A stretch of DNA of 64,000 bases from Torreya grandis (lineage: Eukaryota; Streptophyta; Pinopsida; Cupressales; Taxaceae). Positions 1 to 12,138 of this stretch are shown here, in pieces. Position 1 is the first letter of the stretch, and every line of letters starts with the position of its first letter. The position numbers and the translations under genes are program-made. Below the pieces are notes generated by a model. It was given only the letters and a program-made list of their open reading frames with translations, searched no databases and was not told where the DNA came from. The stretch is from contig JARHVA010004809.1 of assembly GCA_037957365.1 (NCBI GenBank), forward strand, positions 186,001 to 250,000, written 5' to 3'.

Positions 1-1580
1 ATATTTAAATTTAACAAAGGAAAAACTAGTGTCTGGTTTTTGGGCCATATCTTTTGATACAAGTATAATTTGATCATGGTGTAAAAAATTAATTTATAGA
101 TGAATAAAAGATGCATATAGATATATATTTTAAGGTTTAAAAGTGTGTACATTAAAAGTTATGAAGTTTCAAAGTTGACTATGTGTTTAACCATGGATTG
201 TAAGTGACCCAAGAAGGATAATTGAGATTGTGTTGATGTTGTTTTGATGTTTCATGATGACTTAGATATTAGAGAGTGTTGTAGACTCCATGAGAATAAT
301 TTTTATGGATTTTAGAGGTGTGATAAATCTATATTGAGTATGAACAATTCTTAATAAGTTGACTATTTATTTGTTCATGGTATGTACAAGGTCATTATTT
401 GAGTTGTTTGAGCATATGCAGAGGTGAGTAGAGATGACTGTGATCATTTTATTATGTTTAAGGGGTCATGTGGAGTAGACCCATGTGTTTGGGAGTGGTC
501 CTATGTTATTTTTTTTCTTGATGTAGCGCTAAAGGAGTGATTAGGTCCCATGAGACATGTAAGTGCTAGTATAGCCTAATTGAAAGAGCTACTACTTAAG
601 GGTGACCCATAAATGCTATGGTTGACATTTGAGAATTTTATTGAGTCATTTATTTATTTGATATAAGCCTTAAGTTTTAAGGCAAGTATAATTTTTGATC
701 AAGAAGTTTTTTATCATGAAAACTCTATATATAGTGAAACCAAAGGAGATGGTTTCTTAGTGGTGGAGAGCGAAGAGTTGAGAAGTGAAGGACAAATGAG
801 AGGTAGTGTGCCCAATGGATGGGTTGATGAGTATATCAGATTGAGGATTATGTGTATGACCTATAGGTAATATTTTTGATGTAATAATAGTTATCTTATA
901 GTTTAAGGATATGCAAAGAGGTATGAGTGTGCATATGAGGATAATTTGAATGAAGAAGGAGAGAGATTATGGCATGCCTATGTGAGTGGTTTTTATGAGA
1001 TAGAGAGGGAGTTTATTCAGAGGTTATAAAATCATAGATCCATCATCAGGTGTTGAAGACATCAATTCAAAGGTAGAGCTGTTCATATCATATAAGGGTC
1101 AGAAGGACTTGATCTTCCTTAGGGGTAGTTATTCCTTGTGAAACATGTGTTTCATTTAAGGCCTTAGGTAAGAAGGACTTGACCAAGGTTTTGGGTTAGG
1201 ACTTGACCAACAAGTGGTTAAAATGACTTTTAAGGGTAGTTGTTCCTTTTGGAATAGTTGTTTCACTAAATTATGGTCAGAAGGACTTGACCAGTCTCTT
1301 GTTTGTGATCATCTTATAGGACAAGTAGTCCATGTGCTTATATGCTTAAGAGTGGATTTTATTCTCCAAGAGGGTTTCCCACATAGACCTTATGTTATGT
1401 GTATGATCTTGATTATCTTTTTGTTCATTGATATAAATGATGTGTATGCTTCATGAATGTTAATATTATTTGTTAAGAGTTTAAAGGGATTAAAAGGAGT
1501 GGAAATGAAGTTTGGATTATATGGGCTCACTAATTCTCCCCCTCCCCCCACCTGCCATCTTAGTGATTATACCTATAACA
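1..1580. other. Gene-free stretch left of element A
   Basis: No convincing gene is seen. Open frames here are short and have no recognisable domain. Between about 1097 and 1290 there is a degenerate direct repeat whose shared words are AGAAGGACTTGA and GGGTAGTTGTTCCTT, followed by a GTTTCA word. It may be the interior of an older element into which element A inserted, because a polypurine tract and LTR-like start lie on the far side of A at 18252. Confidence 0.4.
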
Positions 1581-2228
1581 TATACAACCATACACACACA
1601 TATTTAGGTCTCATACAGGGGTATATGAACCAACCAAGAAATCAAGTTGGCTAAGAAGGGAGAAATGCATTATTTTGCAAGCCAAAAGGCCTATATGCAG
1701 ACCTATTGAACACTTTAAGATACTTATCTTCAACATGTTGAGTTGTAGGATGATGTTTTAGGCCTAAATAGATTATTTCCAAGATTTAGCACCTAAAAAT
1801 ACTTGGTAAACCGCCTCAACTACCACTGATGCCTACACAAGTACCTAAACTAGGGTTTTAACCATTTCATGGTTCACATATCTGTATAAGGTCTCAAAAA
1901 TTGAAAATTAGCATGGAGCATGGTCAGGTCATGGATAAAATAAATTAGAAACTTCATGGAGGTTTCACACATGTGGGAGGCCCGTGGATCTAAAACTCAA
2001 TTTTTAGGCATGGAGGTCTAATTGAGTAGAGAGAAAAGAAGAAAAATACACTTAAACTTGGTGTCAAGCCATCAAATTTTGTATGGAGTTGTAAAGACAT
2101 TATGGGTACTCAAAACTATATTTATTTTACCATTACCATCCATGCATTCTTATACACAAAGAGGTTTGCATGATTACAGGGCTACAAGGAATTGAGGTCA
2201 AATGAGAGATTTTGGTGCAAAATGAAGT

Positions 2229-2236
2229 CTTGGTGA
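2229..2236. repeat. Target-site duplication of element B (left copy)
   Basis: CTTGGTGA stands directly before the left LTR of element B, and the same eight bases stand directly after the right LTR at 8859-8866. The undisturbed counterpart in the other LTR of element A (near 16619) reads CTTGGTGAGTT. An 8-bp duplication is longer than the usual 4-6 bp for LTR retrotransposons. Five true bases plus three by chance is the alternative. Confidence 0.7.
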
Positions 2237-4182
2237 TGAAAACTAATCTTACACTACTCTGTAACCATCAACAAACTGATACACACCTATTTAGATCATT
2301 CATTCCTTGTAGCCCTGTTATCCCTATTTATTGGACATAACTCCTTATATATTATCTCAATCATGAAAGTAAAATCATTTCTGGATACCCATTAATCCCT
2401 TCTATAACATACTAAAAAATATCCTAAGGTTGTTTTGTACAGAATTGTACTTCCTTCTTTATGCCCTGTTCTAATTAGCCCTCCTTGTGTGCAAATCTTC
2501 TTGTCCAGAGTAAAGTACGGACTTTATAACCAAAACAAGCATCATTATAGATACCCATTATCTTGTTACAGGTGAATCAATCATTTTTTAGTGCACTTAT
2601 TTGGAGAAATCTACTTTTCCTATATTGGCCTATGCTCTTCCCTTCACATGCACCTAGGTTTCACTTGGAAATTGTTCTTTTCCATACTTCTCCATATTGT
2701 AGCACCTTCATACCAATTACAACAGTTTTATAACACCTTCATGGTTCATATTGCAAAGTTTCAATAGGTTTCAATCATTAAAACTCATTTTGAGGGCTAG
2801 AAGCTAATTCAGGATTTTCCCTTGGACAGTCATAGGCCGAGAGCTAATTAATTTTTCTGGGAGTGTTATACCCTATTTCAAGGGTTAAAATCAGTTTTCT
2901 AGGGTCTATCTTGATACCCTACACCTTCTCCAATAATCACCTTGGTCATGTTAACCTTCTGTACCTTCTAATGCTCAACAACTTTGTTGTCTTTGACTGT
3001 ATTTTCATGACAGTCAACAGGGTTCTTGGGTTTCTCCTCTAACACAATGATCAACAGGGTTCCAGGGTAATGTATAAACATTTAAATACCTTAAATTATT
3101 TCCCCATTCCATACTCATATCAAGGGATGAGTTTATCAATCTATTTGCCTTGCAAAACATGCAAATGTCTTACCTTTTCTTGTACTTTGTCAAACACAGA
3201 CCCGAGAGCCAACAGTTGGAGATTTTAAGACATAAAAGGGTTTCTAAACCTGTTTCTTCATTTCTTAAGTTTATACCTGCCTCAGGGACCTATTTCCATA
3301 CCATTTTCAACTCCATACAAACATTTTCACCTGGATTTTACCTTGGACAGTGGGCTGTAAGTATACAGATCTGAATATCCTGTTTAGGCCTGTTTAGGCT
3401 TCTTTTGACATTCAAAGCTCTTAAGACTTCTTGGTCACATAATACAGTTTAAAATCATTCTCAACATATAAAATAACCAGTTTACATGTATTTTTATAAA
3501 TTTTCTCAAGTGAACTATCATCCACACACACATACATATACACACACAGGCCTGTTTACCAGAATTTCATAAAGAGACCATAACATGAAACAAAACATTC
3601 ATTATCCTTAGATCAAATGGAAGACTTACATTTCAATATCAAATTCCATGGATTTCAAAGCCTTGTCTGCTCCTTCAAACATTCTTTGCTCCTTCTCTTT
3701 TCTTCAACATCTCTTGAGTGAGGTCCTCCCTCACTAATTCTTTTCTCTATCCTTCATTCTATCTTCTTCCCCTTGAATGAGAGGACTTTTCCTCTCTATC
3801 CTTCTTCTCTTCTACGCCCCTCTCATCCTCTCTTCTCTTTTCATCCTCTCTCCTTAATGAATTCTTCTTTTTCTCTCTTTTCAAGAACTTTTCTTCTAAC
3901 TTCTATGCCCAAATTGGGCTTAAGGCAAAACAAAATATTGTTTTTAAGTTTTAACAATATTCTAAGGTTGAAAATAGTTTCAACCAATTCCCCCTGATTT
4001 CCTCAACAGCCTAACCATTACTTTTTACCTTTCACCTTTTGATCATTACATTTACTTTTAAGGTGAAATTTTGAAATCTCACACAATTTGGAGGGAAAAC
4101 CAGAATTTGAATTTTCATGCTAGAATTTCATTTGCATTTGCAACTAGTCCTCCATGGTGCTATTGTAGATGCTCCTGCATCA
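2237..4182 (-). repeat. 3' LTR of element B
   Basis: Left copy, 1946 bp, begins TGAAAACTAATC and ends CTGCATCA on the plus strand. It is almost identical to 6906-8858. Small open frames near 3150 and 3773 recur in both copies but only because the repeat recurs; they have no Gag or Pol character. It contains a strongly pyrimidine-rich tract at about 3660-3900. Confidence 0.9.
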
Positions 4183-4196
4183 TACTCTCCCTCTAG
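4183..4196 (-). promoter_or_regulatory. Polypurine tract of element B
   Basis: The plus strand reads TACTCTCCCTCTAG directly after the left LTR, which is CTAGAGGGAGAGTA on the sense strand, immediately before the TGATGCAGG start of the 3' LTR. Its position and purine content fit the plus-strand DNA primer. Confidence 0.7.
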
Positions 4197-4364
4197 AAAA
4201 TATTTGAACCTTAGTTCAAATGGGATGCTTCATCCATGCAATAATCTTCACTATTTTCCTGGATCCCAAGGTCTTGTTACCAATACCAATGCTTATCTTT
4301 GTCTTTGATTGTATTTGCCCTTCATCTCGTTGTTCTTCCTCTTCTGGTATGTTCTTCTCCTTAT

Positions 4365-6305
4365 TTATTTCTCAGCTGCCATCTCCCGCTTCCATGCTTC
4401 TTCATCTTCATACATATCTTCTAGATCTTCTTGTTGTTCTTCTTGTTCCATGAGCTTCTCCAAGGACTCATGTATGTCATTTACTTCAGCAACCTTCATA
4501 CCTGCATACAAAACATTCAAAGCCACCTTAGAATCAAAATATTTAGGCCATGAAGCCTCTTGGCTGCCTTCCCATTCTTGTTCCTTGACCAGAATTGCCT
4601 TGACCTATTTGCTTTGTTCTTGTGTTGTTTCACTCTTCCCAATGGTGTCTTCACCATGGCTTATACCTTCATTCATCTTTATTGAATAACCAAGCAACTC
4701 CTCCAACATCTTCAACTCTTCTTTTAGTGAGCTCTCATCTATCTCACTATTCTCTTCATCAAACTTGGGCTGATCACTCGCAAGGATTACTTGCCCTTTG
4801 CCTCTTATCTCATCTTTTCTTAGCTTGTCTTCATGCAAACCAACTTCTTCAATATACTTATCAAATACAATTGCAGTATCCTTACCTTCTGTCTCTTTGC
4901 TTTCTTCAATCTTTGTTTGAATCCATCTTGTTTGTTCTTGCCTCAATTCATTTTCCATCCTCTTGGAACTCTCTCCTTGTTGTACATTAGTTTTCATAGA
5001 CATTTTACATTCCTCATTTCTCATGAAAGGATCATTAAATAATTCAAACACATCATCATAAACCAATTGTTTACCTTTTACCTCTTTGGTATACCTCTCA
5101 AGCATCCTGTCTTCATGGAATTCTTCTTCCATACTCACCATCTCTCCTTCATTCTCTTGGCTGTTGGAATTACCTTCAATCCTCTTCCATTGACTTCTTG
5201 GTGTTGCTGTCTCAATACTCACATCTTTTCTCTTTGCCTTCTTAGGCACCCATACTTGTTTCTCCTTCTTACCATTTCTCTTCTCAAGCCATGTAGGCAT
5301 CTTGCATTCTTGCTCTTGTACCAGAACCTCCTCTTGCTTGGGAGTTTGCTTCATCCACCATTTAGGCATCACATATCCATGGTTAATTGGAAACTTCACC
5401 TTTCTCTTTGATTCTCTAACATGCATATCAATAGTTTCATGCTTATAAGACAAATCAGTTTTTGAACTCACCTTTACCTCAATGGGCTGCTCCATTAATT
5501 CTTTGACTTGCATAACTTCTTGATTATTTGTGCTTTCTTCTTTCTTTATGCTTGGCTGATCTCTTTATTCTTCTTGGCCTTCAATGGCATCATGGAATTC
5601 AGCTTCATCTTCCATCTCTTCTCTTGCTTGTATGGAATCATCAACACCTTTCTTATGCATTAACCAATGCATCTCTTCTTCTTTATCAACAGCAGCAAAC
5701 TCTCTTCTCTTTCTTGCACATTCACTTGTGCATTTGGTGTCTTCTCTTGCACCAATATCTTCACTTTCCAAGGCCCTTCTCTTGACCTTCATAAGGCTGA
5801 TCATACCTGAAATTATCCATTCAAAGACAATATAAGAAATAAAAACAAGAGACCACAAGGTCCCTATGAGTGCTCTCTTCATCAACACTCTCATCTTCTC
5901 AAGTGCTCTTCCAGGCACTTCATCTTTTCTTTCTTCTCTTCTCTTGTTCTCCACAATGAGAACCTTCTTCTCAACCTCTTTCTCTTTTTGTTGCTCTCTT
6001 GGCAACCTTCTTATTTTCTTCAAGCCTCTATGGGCTTCTCTCTTCATGGCAATCTTCTTTTGCCTTCTTCTCCTCTTCACTAGGAAATCTATTGGCCACT
6101 TCATCCTCTTCCTCATTGGCCATACCCATGCTTGCTTATCCATCTGCATCCAAGACTCATATTCATCTTTAATCTTAGCTAACTCTCTCTTCAAATTATC
6201 AATCTCTTTATCAATTACAAAACTGTTCATACCTTTGATGCTTGCTTTCCTCTTGGTGCCCTCATATACCTTGCTACTCTGCAGTGCCTTCAACAATACT
6301 TCCAT
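4365..6305 (-). pseudogene. Glu/Lys-rich protein frame of element B, two nonsense codons
   Basis: I do not recognise the family. One minus-strand frame stays open from 6425 to the TAA at 4365-4367, broken only by TAA at 5565-5567 and TAG at 4605-4607. All three blocks (about 266, 319 and 79 codons) are in the same phase with no frameshift. The first in-frame ATG is at 6303-6305; an upstream spliced exon is possible. The product would be about 645 residues and very rich in Glu, Lys and Arg, with coiled-coil-like stretches such as EIDNLKRELAKIKDEYE. A single hydrophobic segment at 5790-5870 (LIGTLWSLVFISYIVFEW) is flanked by basic residues and looks like one membrane span. No zinc knuckle, DSG, YxDD or integrase motif is seen. 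Both stops could arise by one C-to-T change from Gln codons. It fills nearly the whole interior of the element, so it is the element's only protein. Confidence 0.7.
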
Positions 6306-6888
6306 CTCTGATATCTTCACCCAAGTCTTTTCCACCTTGGTCTCTTGATCCCTTGTCTCACCCAAGCCTTTCTCCTTGACTGATCTTTTGACAATCTCCT
6401 TGATCTCACCTAGGCCTTTTGTATCCTAGTCTTTTGATCCTTTTCTCAATCCTGCAGCAACTCTACAACACTTCAACAAATTACAAATCACAAATCCAAT
6501 CTTACCTTAATTTGGATCTTCCTCTTGAGCATCCACTGTCCTCTCTTAATTTTGAGATCTCCAAGCTTCAAACACCATCCTTTACCTCACCTAAGTCTAT
6601 TTCACCTTAGTCTTTTGGCAAACTATCCAAGCTTCTTCTTGGATCTTCACTAAGCCTTCTTTGGCTTCTTCTCTTCTTAAGCCTTAATGGCTTGGCTGCC
6701 TGAACCTACAAATTCTTCACTTGATTGCTTCTCAACACAATAAACTTAACTCAAATAGCAAAGATTACTCATATCTTTTCTCCTCGGGGTCTTCTAGTGC
6801 TTGTCCTGTTGATCCGTTTACCAAAATCCTGTAACAACTCATTAGAAATCACAACTAACAACAAGTTACCAATTCCAAAGAGCTTCAA

Positions 6889-6900
6889 GCTCTGATACCA
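6889..6900 (-). promoter_or_regulatory. Primer binding site of element B (tRNA-Met type)
   Basis: The plus strand reads GCTCTGATACCA; the sense strand therefore reads TGGTATCAGAGC, the usual complement of the 3' end of plant initiator tRNA-Met. It lies 5 bp inside the LTR that starts at 6906. Confidence 0.9.
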
Positions 6901-6905
6901 AATAA

Positions 6906-8858
6906 TGAAAACTGATATTACACTGCTCTGCAACCATCAACAAAATGATACACACCTATTTAGATCATTCATTCCTTGTAGCCCTGTTATCCCTATTTAT
7001 TGGCCATAACTCCTTATATATTATCTCAATCATGAAAGTAAAATAATTTTTGGATACCCATTAATCCATTCTATAACATAATAAAAAAACTTCTAAGTTT
7101 GCTTTGTACAGAATTGTACTTCCTTCTTTATGCCCTGTTCTAATTAGCCCTCCTTGTGTGCAAATCTTCTTGTCCAGAGTAAAGTAAAGACTTTCTAACC
7201 AAACCAAGCATCATTACAGATACCCATTATCTTGTTACAGGTGAATCAATCATTTTTTAGTGCACTTCTTTGGAGAAATCTACTTTTCCTATATTGGCCT
7301 ATGCTCTTCCCTTCACATGCACCTAGGTTTCACTTGGCAATTGTTCTTTTCCATACTTATCCATACTGTAGCACCTTAAGACCACTTCCAAAAGTTTTAT
7401 AACACCTTCATGGTTCATATTGAAAAGTTTCAAGAGGTTTCAATCATTAAAACTCATTTTGAGGGCTAGAAGCTAATTCAGGATTTTCCCTTGGACAGTC
7501 ACAGGCTGAGAGCTAATTAATTTTTCTGGGAGTGTTCTACCCTATTTCAAGGGTTAAAATAAGTTTTATATGGTCTGTCTTGATACCCTACACCTTCTCC
7601 AATAATCACCTTGGTCATGTTAACCTTTTGTACCTTCTAATGCTCAACAACTCCGTTGTCTTTGACTATATTTTCATGACAGTCAACAGGGTTCTTGGGT
7701 TTCTCCTCTAACACAATGATCAATAGGGTTCTAGGGTAATGTATAAACATTTAAATACCTTAAATTATTTCCCCATTCCATACTCATATCAAGGGATGAG
7801 TTTATCAATCTATTTACCTTGCAAAACATGCAAATGTCTTACCTTTTCCTGTACTTTGTCAAACACAGACCCGAGAGCCAACAGATGGAGATTTTAAGAC
7901 ATAAAAGGGTTTCTAAACCTGTTTATTCATTTCTTAAGTTTATACCTTCCTCAGGGACCTATTTCCATACCATTTTCAACTCCATACAAACATTTTCACC
8001 TGGATTTTACCTTGGACAGTGGGTTGTAAGTATACAGGTCTGAATATCCTGTTTAGCCCTATTTAGGCTTCTTTTGACATTCAAAGATCTTAAGACTTCT
8101 TGGTCACATAATACAGTTTAAACTCATTCTCAACATATAAAGTAACTAGTCTACATTTATTTTTATAAATGTTCTCAAGTGAACTATCATCCACACACAC
8201 ATACATATACACACACAGGCCTGTTTACTAGAATTTCATAAAGAGACCATAACATGAAACAAAACATTCATTCTCCTTAGATCAAATGGAAGACTTAAAT
8301 TTCAATATCAAATTCCATGGCTTTCAAAGCCTTGTCTGCTCCTTCAAACATTCTTTGCTCCTTCTCTTTTCTTCAACATCTCTTGAGTGAGGTCCTCCCT
8401 CACTAATTCTTTTCTCTATCCTTCATTCTATCTTCTTCCCCTTGAATGAGAGGACTTTTCCTCTCTATCCTTCTTCTCTTCTACGCCCCTCTCATCCTCT
8501 CTTCTCTTTTCATCCTCTCTCCTTAATGAATTCTTCTTTTTCTCTCTTTTCAAGAACTTTTCTTCTAACTTCTATGCCCAAATTGGGCTTAAGGCAAAAC
8601 AAAATATTGTTTTTAAGTTTTAACAATATTCTAAGGTTGAAAATAGTTTCAACCAATTCCCCCTAATTTCCTCAATAGCCTAACCATTACTTTTTAACTT
8701 TTACCTTTCACCTTTTGATCATTACATTTACTTTTAAGGTGAAATTTTGAAATCTCACACAATTTGGAGGGAAAACCAGAATTTGAATTTTCATGCTAGA
8801 ATTTCATTTGCATTTGCAACTAGTCCTCCATGGTGCTATTTTAGATGCTCCTACATCA
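6906..8858 (-). repeat. 5' LTR of element B
   Basis: Right copy, 1953 bp, begins TGAAAACTGATATTAC and ends CTACATCA on the plus strand. Near identity with 2237-4182 indicates a recent insertion compared with every other element in the window. Confidence 0.9.
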
Positions 8859-8866
8859 CTTGGTGA
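8859..8866. repeat. Target-site duplication of element B (right copy)
   Basis: CTTGGTGA follows the right LTR and matches 2229-2236 exactly. Confidence 0.7.
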
Positions 8867-10215
8867 GTGATTAAAGTTTCCAAATGAATTGATTTAGGTC
8901 TGATATGATATCAGGATGCCTTTCATGGAGATATATTTCCTTTTTGAGGATTAAACCAATATTTTACACTTATAATCAAAGGTAGGCATAGTAAGGCCAA
9001 GTGGGATTGAAGACATTTAGGAGTTGTAAACATCATTGTAACATCAATTATGAAGAATCATAAACCAATGCAACGTGTCAAAGATTAGATCCATAGAAAA
9101 TTAAAGAGGAAATATTGATCAAGTGTGCCATTTATCCATCATAAGCCAAGGCAAAGGGTAGTTTTGAAGAACAAGTGCAAGATGTCAAGCAAGATGAAGA
9201 CCCCTTCACCACTTGGGAGATGAAGGAATATTAAATATATTAACACATGGAATTTAGGACCTCATGGATAGTTTCATAACTTATTCTAGTTTGTAACTCT
9301 CTTTTGGACACTTGTCACCTCTCTCTCTTACACCCCTTCTCTCTTTCTTCTCTCACTTTCTTTATATATTCAATGTTAATAGGTTATTTATGTATCCTCT
9401 ACCTAGATATGGTGAAGCCCTACCCATTTACAAGCCTTTGATCAATTAGAGAATTTTTAGTTTTACCTCACCCTTTGACTAGTTTCAATGTGTGTGCATG
9501 ACTAATTGATCTTGTCAAGTGACTAGTTTTGCTACCTTGACATGTTTGTCTTTTTTTTGCATTCATATTCATTTTAAAACTTATTTTCAGGTCTTATGAA
9601 GTGTCCAATTTAAGTGTGAAATATTTAGTGAGTTGTTTATACATTAGTGTCATTTCATGACCTCTTGACTAGTCCTCCTAACCCAAGCTTATTTCACAAC
9701 CTTCATGTGAAATACTGATGTAGAGATGTGGATTTGGATTAGTGTTTGTTTTAGGTTAGTATTATGGTTGATGTACATTTGTAGCAAGTTAGTAGTGCTC
9801 AAATTATTGGGTGTAAAACCTCCATTAGAGTATTTTTATCTATCTTTTCCTATAAATTTGGTAGATTAGTTTGTGAGCTTAAGTGATACATCAAGGTGAG
9901 ATATCCCTTTAACCTAGAGATTTAATCCAACATTAGGCCACCCATAGCCTAGGATTATCTTTGTGTTACTCCAAATTTTGAAGGCTTGAACTACCTTCCA
10001 TGGGTGAAAATTTGGGTGATAATAGTTTTAGCACACTCGATGAGACTAAGGTTCAAAGTAGCGGAATGATTGTTGGTGTTATTCTTCTACATATCAGTCT
10101 TTAGAGGCATTCAAAACATCAATGGTGACTTTGTGCTCAATATTTTGGTTCTAGTAGCCCAATCACTTGTTCAAATTAAGTTTTGTTTTCAATTCATTAT
10201 CTTCATGAAGTTTTT

Positions 10216-12138
10216 ATGGCTAAGTTTAAAGTGAATTTCAATTTCATGCAAGTTGATGAGGTATGTTCAACCTATGGTATTGTCTATCAACCTCACTATG
10301 ACTCTTATCAGTCCTATTATGAGCCATACCAACATTGTCATGATCCTTATCAATAGTATAATTACCTTTATCAATTCCATCAATAACCTTGATATGACCC
10401 CAACTATATACCTCAGTAGTCTTATCAAGTTTGTAATCCTCATTAATATCAAGAGTATTATCCTTATCCTTCTTGTGATCCATATCAATCTTATGATCAG
10501 CCTACACCTTCCCCATATGGATATGATAATGCATATGAACAACCTTGTTTTCAAGATGAAATGGAGAAAAAGATACTATCATGTAAAATAAGGGTTTGTT
10601 CAAATTCTCTATATGAAGAAGTGATTGGGTGATTTAAATCTATATTTAATGATCCATTAGTGACAAATTATTTGTGTACATTGGTATTGGAGAGGATGGA
10701 TATTTAGGAAAGACAAAAAAATGAGTTTGATCAAGTGTTTCAAGAATCCTCTTGAATTCCCTATCATCCTTATTATACTCCATATCCTCATGAAGCCATT
10801 AACCCTCCTCAAATAGATCCTCCAAGAGAGCCAATTCAATCTCCAAGAGAACCTACTAATTTCAAAGCCCAAACTTGGAACCAAGTAGTTAAGTCTTGGT
10901 AGAAACAAGAGGAAGATTGCCTAGATAAGGAAATTAAAGCCAAAGAAGATGATATTGTGTCTTTTCAAGCCCCATTTCCCCTTCCTCAAGAACCTAAATA
11001 TTTTCCATCTTAGAGGTTTATCCAAGAAGGCATTCAAGACAAGAAGGTCCTAGTTGATAAAGTTGAAGATCAAGTTGCAGATATTAAAGACCCTCAATAA
11101 GGCTATGAGGAGAGTAAGGTGGTTGTTGAGGAGAATGGGGCACTCATAGAAAAACTAAACTTGATTTCTCTTCAAGCATTCCTACAAGAATCTTCCATTC
11201 CCAAGATTTTAGGTTGTAACAAGGCTCCCTCAATTCCCAAGCCTATTCATGAGAAGCCTACCATATCTCATATTCCCTCTCAAACTAATGAATATTATCA
11301 TCACCCTCCTACCATATCCTTTATTAAGGAAGAACCTATCTTATGGGAGGCAAATGAAGAAGATCAAGCTAAGGTTACAAGTGATGAAGATGATTTAAGT
11401 GTGTATAAGGAAGTGATCTTCATTAGTACTCCACTTTGGGAAGAGAAATGCAAATCAATTTTCAAATATGAGGTTCTAGAAGATGGTCTTGATGGTATGC
11501 TTCAAGAAGGAGATAAATTTACATCTAATCTTATTGATGTTGCATCTAGTCTTAATGTTGAAGTTTCTCTACATCAACAAATTGAAGTCTTGGATGAAGT
11601 TAAAATTGTTTCCAATAAGCAAGTAGTTGAGCTTGAAGAAGTTGTTTCCTAATCACATCATGACTACATAGAGAATTTTGAGGTCCTTGACAACTCTATA
11701 TCTCTTGAGGAGAAAGATGAATATGATTTTCAAGTTGGCTTCATTCAAATTGACCAAGGTAAGGATATAAAAGATGATTGGTAGCAGTATATTAATTTAC
11801 TTAAAGAAGTTAAAGCCCTTTGCAAAGGTGCATTTCATATTAGAGATCATGCTCATGAAGAGGTTCATCAAGATACATCCATTGAGGACCATGATGCAGC
11901 TTAAAGTGAGTATGAAAAACTCTTTTAAGAACTTGATGAGCTCTCAGTAGATGATAAGAAACATGAGGTCACTCAAGATGTCATAGATAACCAACAAGCA
12001 TATTTAGATAGAGCATCATTGGATGAGCTTGTAGTTACTAAGCAATATGGAATGTATTTGGAAGCACATGATGAGTTCATCTTTATAAACTATTGGTTTT
12101 ATATTGATACTTCATTTAAAAGCATACCAAGAGGATAA
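10216..12138 (+). pseudogene. 640-codon frame of element A with 15 nonsense codons
   Basis: I do not recognise the family. A single plus-strand frame can be followed from ATGGCTAAG at 10216 to TAA at 12136 without any frameshift. It is interrupted by stops at 10354, 10384, 10390, 10417, 10444, 10630, 10705, 10753, 10900, 11011, 11098, 11650, 11782, 11902 and 11926. The first 110 residues form an irregular Tyr/Gln/Pro-rich tract (for example YDSYQSYYEPYQ). A Pro-rich stretch follows (about residues 180-225), then an acidic Glu/Asp-rich body. The longest uninterrupted part is 11101-11649. Most stops sit where Gln or Trp would be expected, so C-to-T or G-to-A transitions explain them. No Gag, protease, RT or integrase motif is present. 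It lies just downstream of the 5' LTR, where gag would normally be, and could be a very divergent capsid-like protein. Confidence 0.6.

Larger units (their letters stand above)
2237..8858 (-). mobile_element. Element B: young non-autonomous LTR retrotransposon
   Basis: Two long direct repeats, 2237-4182 and 6906-8858, are nearly identical (about 96-97% by eye) and run TGAAAAC to CATCA. Just inside the right copy is GCTCTGATACCA, the complement of the initiator tRNA-Met primer site. This fixes the minus strand as sense and the right LTR as the 5' LTR. Just inside the left copy is a pyrimidine run, which is a polypurine tract on the sense strand. The 2.7-kb interior holds one long charged reading frame and no Gag, protease, RT, RNase H or integrase motif. 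It resembles a LARD-type non-autonomous element, but one with its own protein frame. It sits inside the 5' LTR of element A with a perfect target duplication. Confidence 0.9.
1581..10024 (+). repeat. 5' LTR of element A, split by element B
   Basis: Two segments, 1581-2236 and 8859-10024, together match the right LTR at 15969-17706. Landmarks shared with the right copy include AAGAAGGGAGAAAT, TTATTTTGCAAGCC, TTTCCAAATGAATT, CACCTCTCTCT and the terminal GGGTGAAAATTTG. The gap between the segments is exactly element B with its duplicated target. Confidence 0.75.

Noticed and set aside
4622..6348. Several plus-strand open frames of 80-160 codons
   Set aside because: They are shadows opposite the long minus-strand frame of element B; their Ser/Leu/Phe-rich composition mirrors Glu/Lys codons.
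3150..8666. Identical 74-codon frames present twice (3150/7819 and 3773/8442)
   Set aside because: They are duplicated because they lie in the two LTRs of element B; no domain, and not where LTR elements code.
2229..8866. Element B as a DNA transposon because of the 8-bp duplication
   Set aside because: It has 1.95-kb direct LTRs, a tRNA-Met primer site and a polypurine tract, and no terminal inverted repeats beyond TG/CA.
4365..12138. Possible homology between the proteins of elements A and B
   Set aside because: Only a short FNDP word and general acidity are shared; too little to claim a relation without a profile comparison.
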